Shown here: positions 61,194 to 64,000 of the stretch, piece after piece
How positions within the stretch are numbered: position 1 is the first letter of the stretch
Layout: every line of letters starts with the position of its first letter
Origin: JBCCFW01 sp039029535
GTDB taxonomy: Bacteria; Acidobacteriota; JBCCFW01
Direction: 5' to 3'
Assembly: GCA_039029535.1 (NCBI GenBank)
Contig: JBCCFW010000005.1
Location: 40,625-104,624, forward strand
Length of the DNA: 64,000 nt
Position numbers and translations under genes: made by a program
The notes under the pieces: model-generated
What the model saw: the letters and a program-made list of their open reading frames with translations, nothing else
Told to the model about the DNA's origin: nothing
Databases searched by the model: none

Positions 61194-64000
61194 ATGTCGA
61201 CAGCACCTGAATCCTCCCTCCCCGTTCGTCATTCGAACCTCCTCCTGGCCACCGCGCTGATCGCGCTGGTCGCGAAATCGGCCATCGCGATCCCTGCTTC
61301 ACGCACCTGGGCAGGCCGCGCCTGCAACTCCTCGGACGCGCCTGAAGCCTTGCAGCTCTCGCTGACGACCGGGCTCGCGAGCTTCCACGAGGACGTCGAC
61401 GCCGACGGTCGACTCAGCGAGGTCGATCGACCGCTGCTCGCCGACGGCACGCACCTGCTCTCACCCGGAGAGTGCCTGGACCTCATCGCCCTCGTGGACG
61501 GGCTGGACGAGACGACGCCGGCGTCGGCGGTGCGCCTGCGCGTTCGGTCGGGCAGCGACAGGGAACAGATCGGTCTCGTCGCCGGTCGGCTGAGTCGCTT
61601 CGGACCGGTCGAGGACTGTGGCAACGGAGTCGACGACGACGGCGACCTGCGCGTCGACGAGTTCGACACCGAGTGCCTTCCGACCACGCTCTGCAACGTG
61701 CCGCGGCCGCCGAGCCCGACACCTCCGTTCACCGCCACCGAGATCTGTCGCACGGCGACCGGTGGCTCCGGCTACGAGGTGCCGGTGGTGGCCGACCTCG
61801 ACGGCGACACCCTCGCCGAGACGGCCATCACCGAGGGCAACGACCTCTTCATCTACAACCTCGAGGACTGTTCGCTGCTGCAAGCGCTCATGCTCGGCGG
61901 CAACCCGCAGGACCGCGACGGCGGGGCCGTCTTCGGTGACGTCGACTCCAACGGCACGCCCGACATCTTCGTGCAGGCCGACGCCGAAATCGAACGCTGG
62001 GAGTGGGACGGCGCGGCCTTCGTGCGGATCTTCCGGACGACCGGCGTGCATGCCCTGCCCATCCCCGGATCCGGCGAGCTCGGGAGCTACCGCGAGGGGC
62101 TCATGCTCGTCGACTTGAACGAGGACGGCTCTCCCGAAGTCCTCCCACGCATCGGACGACCGATCGACGCCATCACCGGCACGGTCTACGCCGGGATGAA
62201 CGCCGGCGTCCCGGCCTACAGCCGTGGTGCGGGTCAGGGCATGACGGCGTTCGCCCGCGAGGCGGAGCCCGGCAACGGCAAGACCGAGATGGTCGCCGGC
62301 GCCTTCCTCTACGACTTCGACTTCGCGACCGAGACCTGGAACGTCGTGCGCCAGGCTGCGGGTCGCAGCGACCTCTTCCGCTCGCATGCCTCGGTCGCGG
62401 ACCTCGACGACGACGGCGACGTCGACGCTCTCATCGTCGACCAGGGGACCGGAGAAGTCTGGGCCTGGGATCTCCAGACGGACACCATCCTCGCTGGACC
62501 GCAGGACTTCGGGGGTGGCGAAGGCAGCACGGCGACCATCGCCAACTTCGACGACGACGCGGCGCCGGAGATCGCCTTCATCAACAACGCCGACCTGTTC
62601 ATCTTCGACGACATCGTCACCGACCCCACCCTGGCCACCACCCTCTGGACCGTGGGCCATGCCGATCCGTCGGGCAACACGCAGCTCACCTCCTTCGACT
62701 TCGACGGCGACACCGTGCTGGAGGTCGCTTACCGCGACACCTCCGAGCTCCGCGTGTTCCGGGGCAGTGACGGCACGACCTTGTTCGCGTCGGGCGCGGG
62801 CTCGTGCACCTCGGCGACCGGCTACGAGCACCCGATCGTGGCCGACGTCAACGACGACGGCTCGGCCGAGCTGGTCGTGGCCTGTGACGGCTTCGTGGCC
62901 GTGTATCAGTCCGGCACCGACTTGCCCTGGCTCCCCGCCCGTCAAAGCTGGAATCAGGGTCAGTACCAGATCACCAACCAGTACGACGACCTGCGCATCC
63001 CTCAGGAGATGACCGACAACTACCTGGTGTTCAACGATTACCACGCGCAGTTCACGCCCTTCGTCTATCTCGACGGCGACGACCTCCCCACCCCCGACGC
63101 ACGGGTCGACTCCCTTCAGCTCGACCCGATGGGCCCGCCGCTGGACTGCGCGGTCGACACCATGGTCGACCTCGAGCTGACCATCTGCAACGACGGCGAC
63201 ATCAACGCGAGGAGCTTCGAGCTCCACTACTTCCTCGGCGATCCGGAAGCTCCCGGGGCGGTGCTGCTCAACAGCTTCACGACTGGCCAGACCATCCCCG
63301 CCGGCACCTGTGCGACCTTCGTCCACACCGTGGACTTCGGCACTCCGGGCGAGGTCTTCGTCGTCCTCAACACCGTGGACACCGTTCCTCCGGTCGACTT
63401 CAGCGAGGCCTGGTTCTCCGAGTGCAACCTGCCCAACAACATCTTCTCGATCCCGGTCTGCGTGACCGCCGACTTCGACGGGGACACCATCCCCGACGAC
63501 ATCGATCTCGACGACGACAATGACGGCATCCTCGACATCGTCGAGGGTGACGGGACCGTCGACACCGACGGCGACACGGTCCCCGACAGTCTCGACCTGG
63601 ACTCCGACAACGACGGCATCAACGACCTCGAGGAGTCGGGTCTCGACGAGGGACGTCAGGCCGCGCTCGACGCCGACGGTGACGGTCAGTTCGACGTGGG
63701 CGCGCTGTCTTTCGGCGCCAACGGTCTCCTCGACCTCGTGGAGACGGCACCGGAATCGGGCATCGTCGACTACGACCTCGACGGCCTGGGTGAGGCTCCG
63801 CGTGACACCGACGGCGACGGCGTCCCGGACTACCGCGACCTCGACTCCGACAACGACGGCATCAACGACGTCATCGAGGGCGGCGGCAGCGACGCCGATG
63901 GCGACGGTCGGGTCGGCACGGGCATCCCACCGGTGGACGGCGAGGGTCAGCCGACCGGCGCGACCAACGACGCCCCCGACACCGACATGGACGGCACTCC
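61194..64000 (+). CDS. Large exported FG-GAP/VCBS and TSP3-repeat protein (partial, right edge)
   Basis: Starts at the ATG at 61194 (AAGGA upstream) and stays open for 935 codons to the window end. Signal-like segment 'LLLATALIALVAKSAIAIPA' (residues 17-36). 'EDCGNGVDDDGDLRVDEFDTEC' near 141 is a MopE-type motif. Residues about 185-590 are FG-GAP/VCBS repeats ('VPVVADLDGDTLAETAI', 'ASVADLDDDGDVDALIV', 'HPIVADVNDDGSAELVVACDG'). About 640-750 is CARDB-like, then from about 760 Asp-rich TSP3/EF-like repeats ('DGDTIPDDIDLDDDNDGILD'). Probably secreted, Ca-binding, adhesin-like. The gap 60903-61193 before it holds no gene. Confidence 0.88.
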   Translation, partial: MSTAPESSLPVRHSNLLLATALIALVAKSAIAIPASRTWAGRACNSSDAPEALQLSLTTGLASFHEDVDADGRLSEVDRPLLADGTHLLSPGECLDLIALVDGLDETTPASAVRLRVRSGSDREQIGLVAGRLSRFGPVEDCGNGVDDDGDLRVDEFDTECLPTTLCNVPRPPSPTPPFTATEICRTATGGSGYEVPVVADLDGDTLAETAITEGNDLFIYNLEDCSLLQALMLGGNPQDRDGGAVFGDVDSNGTPDIFVQADAEIERWEWDGAAFVRIFRTTGVHALPIPGSGELGSYREGLMLVDLNEDGSPEVLPRIGRPIDAITGTVYAGMNAGVPAYSRGAGQGMTAFAREAEPGNGKTEMVAGAFLYDFDFATETWNVVRQAAGRSDLFRSHASVADLDDDGDVDALIVDQGTGEVWAWDLQTDTILAGPQDFGGGEGSTATIANFDDDAAPEIAFINNADLFIFDDIVTDPTLATTLWTVGHADPSGNTQLTSFDFDGDTVLEVAYRDTSELRVFRGSDGTTLFASGAGSCTSATGYEHPIVADVNDDGSAELVVACDGFVAVYQSGTDLPWLPARQSWNQGQYQITNQYDDLRIPQEMTDNYLVFNDYHAQFTPFVYLDGDDLPTPDARVDSLQLDPMGPPLDCAVDTMVDLELTICNDGDINARSFELHYFLGDPEAPGAVLLNSFTTGQTIPAGTCATFVHTVDFGTPGEVFVVLNTVDTVPPVDFSEAWFSECNLPNNIFSIPVCVTADFDGDTIPDDIDLDDDNDGILDIVEGDGTVDTDGDTVPDSLDLDSDNDGINDLEESGLDEGRQAALDADGDGQFDVGALSFGANGLLDLVETAPESGIVDYDLDGLGEAPRDTDGDGVPDYRDLDSDNDGINDVIEGGGSDADGDGRVGTGIPPVDGEGQPTGATNDAPDTDMDGT

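Noticed and set aside
61461..63326. 621-codon minus-strand frame opposite the large edge gene
   Set aside because: The plus strand encodes a continuous protein with signal-like segment, FG-GAP and TSP3 repeats; the reverse frame is its shadow.

Overview
This is a gene-dense window of high-GC bacterial chromosome (about two thirds G+C by eye). Many genes abut or overlap by 1 to 4 bases (ATGA, GTGA, TTGA junctions). GTG and TTG starts are frequent, and Shine-Dalgarno sites of the GGAGG type are common. No rRNA, tRNA, CRISPR array, transposase or phage gene was seen. The gene set is a PE-Lig-Pol LigD with Ku, Ser/Thr kinase-ATPase-TPR fusions, an ECF sigma factor with a TPR-CHAT protein, GlnRS with an archaeal-type ProRS, and secreted proteins rich in Ca-binding Asp repeats and 'GNGVDDDGD' motifs. 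This points to a large-genome, regulator-rich bacterium of the Myxococcota/Acidobacteriota/Planctomycetota kind. The phylum is an inference and is not settled here.

Layout. 1-6655 (minus): an unusual array of 13 small genes for membrane-anchored proteins. Most carry an N-terminal CxxC-x10-CxxC zinc ribbon and an FxLYD-like beta domain. They fall into five families (called A-E here) in the repeating order A-B-C-D, A-B-E-C-D, A-B-E-C..., so a whole operon block has been duplicated, and it runs off the left edge. 6734-11045: ligD, divergent ku, and a MerR-TPR regulator (non-homologous end joining). 11403-15088: a polytopic membrane protein with a DsbD-alpha-like exported partner, bioY, and a DEDDh exonuclease. 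15099-18443: a giant kinase-ATPase-TPR regulator. 18492-25536: exported S8 protease, TerB-like protein, HIT protein, adenylate kinase, NYN-LOTUS RNase-like protein.

25687-33314: a signalling island. An ECF sigma factor is translationally coupled to a TPR-CHAT (caspase-like) protein. Nearby are a zinc-finger (anti-sigma-like) TPR protein and three exported proteins sharing a 'VQVTVIPD...GETE' domain; two of these are a recent tandem duplication that includes leader and terminator. 33520-45283: mixed metabolic and regulatory genes (MBL hydrolase, TlpA-like thioredoxin with a possible sigma-54 promoter, N-formylglutamate amidohydrolase-like, SRPBCC and NTF2-like proteins, RlaP nucleotidyltransferase, lipoprotein, DUF4240, a second nucleotidyltransferase, LuxR regulator, ProRS, FolB). 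45565-53323: GlnRS, DUF4332, OmpA with TSP3 repeats, a TSP3 protein, an internally duplicated XRE-sensor protein, a membrane protein. 53465-60902: PruA-type dehydrogenase with a coupled SET protein, then a compact type II secretion/type IV pilus-like operon with three GspF paralogues, one N1-less GspE and three pseudopilins. 61194-end: a large exported FG-GAP/TSP3 protein cut by the right edge.

The most novel items are the block-duplicated zinc-ribbon/FxLYD operon and the sigma/CHAT island with its paralogous exported proteins.
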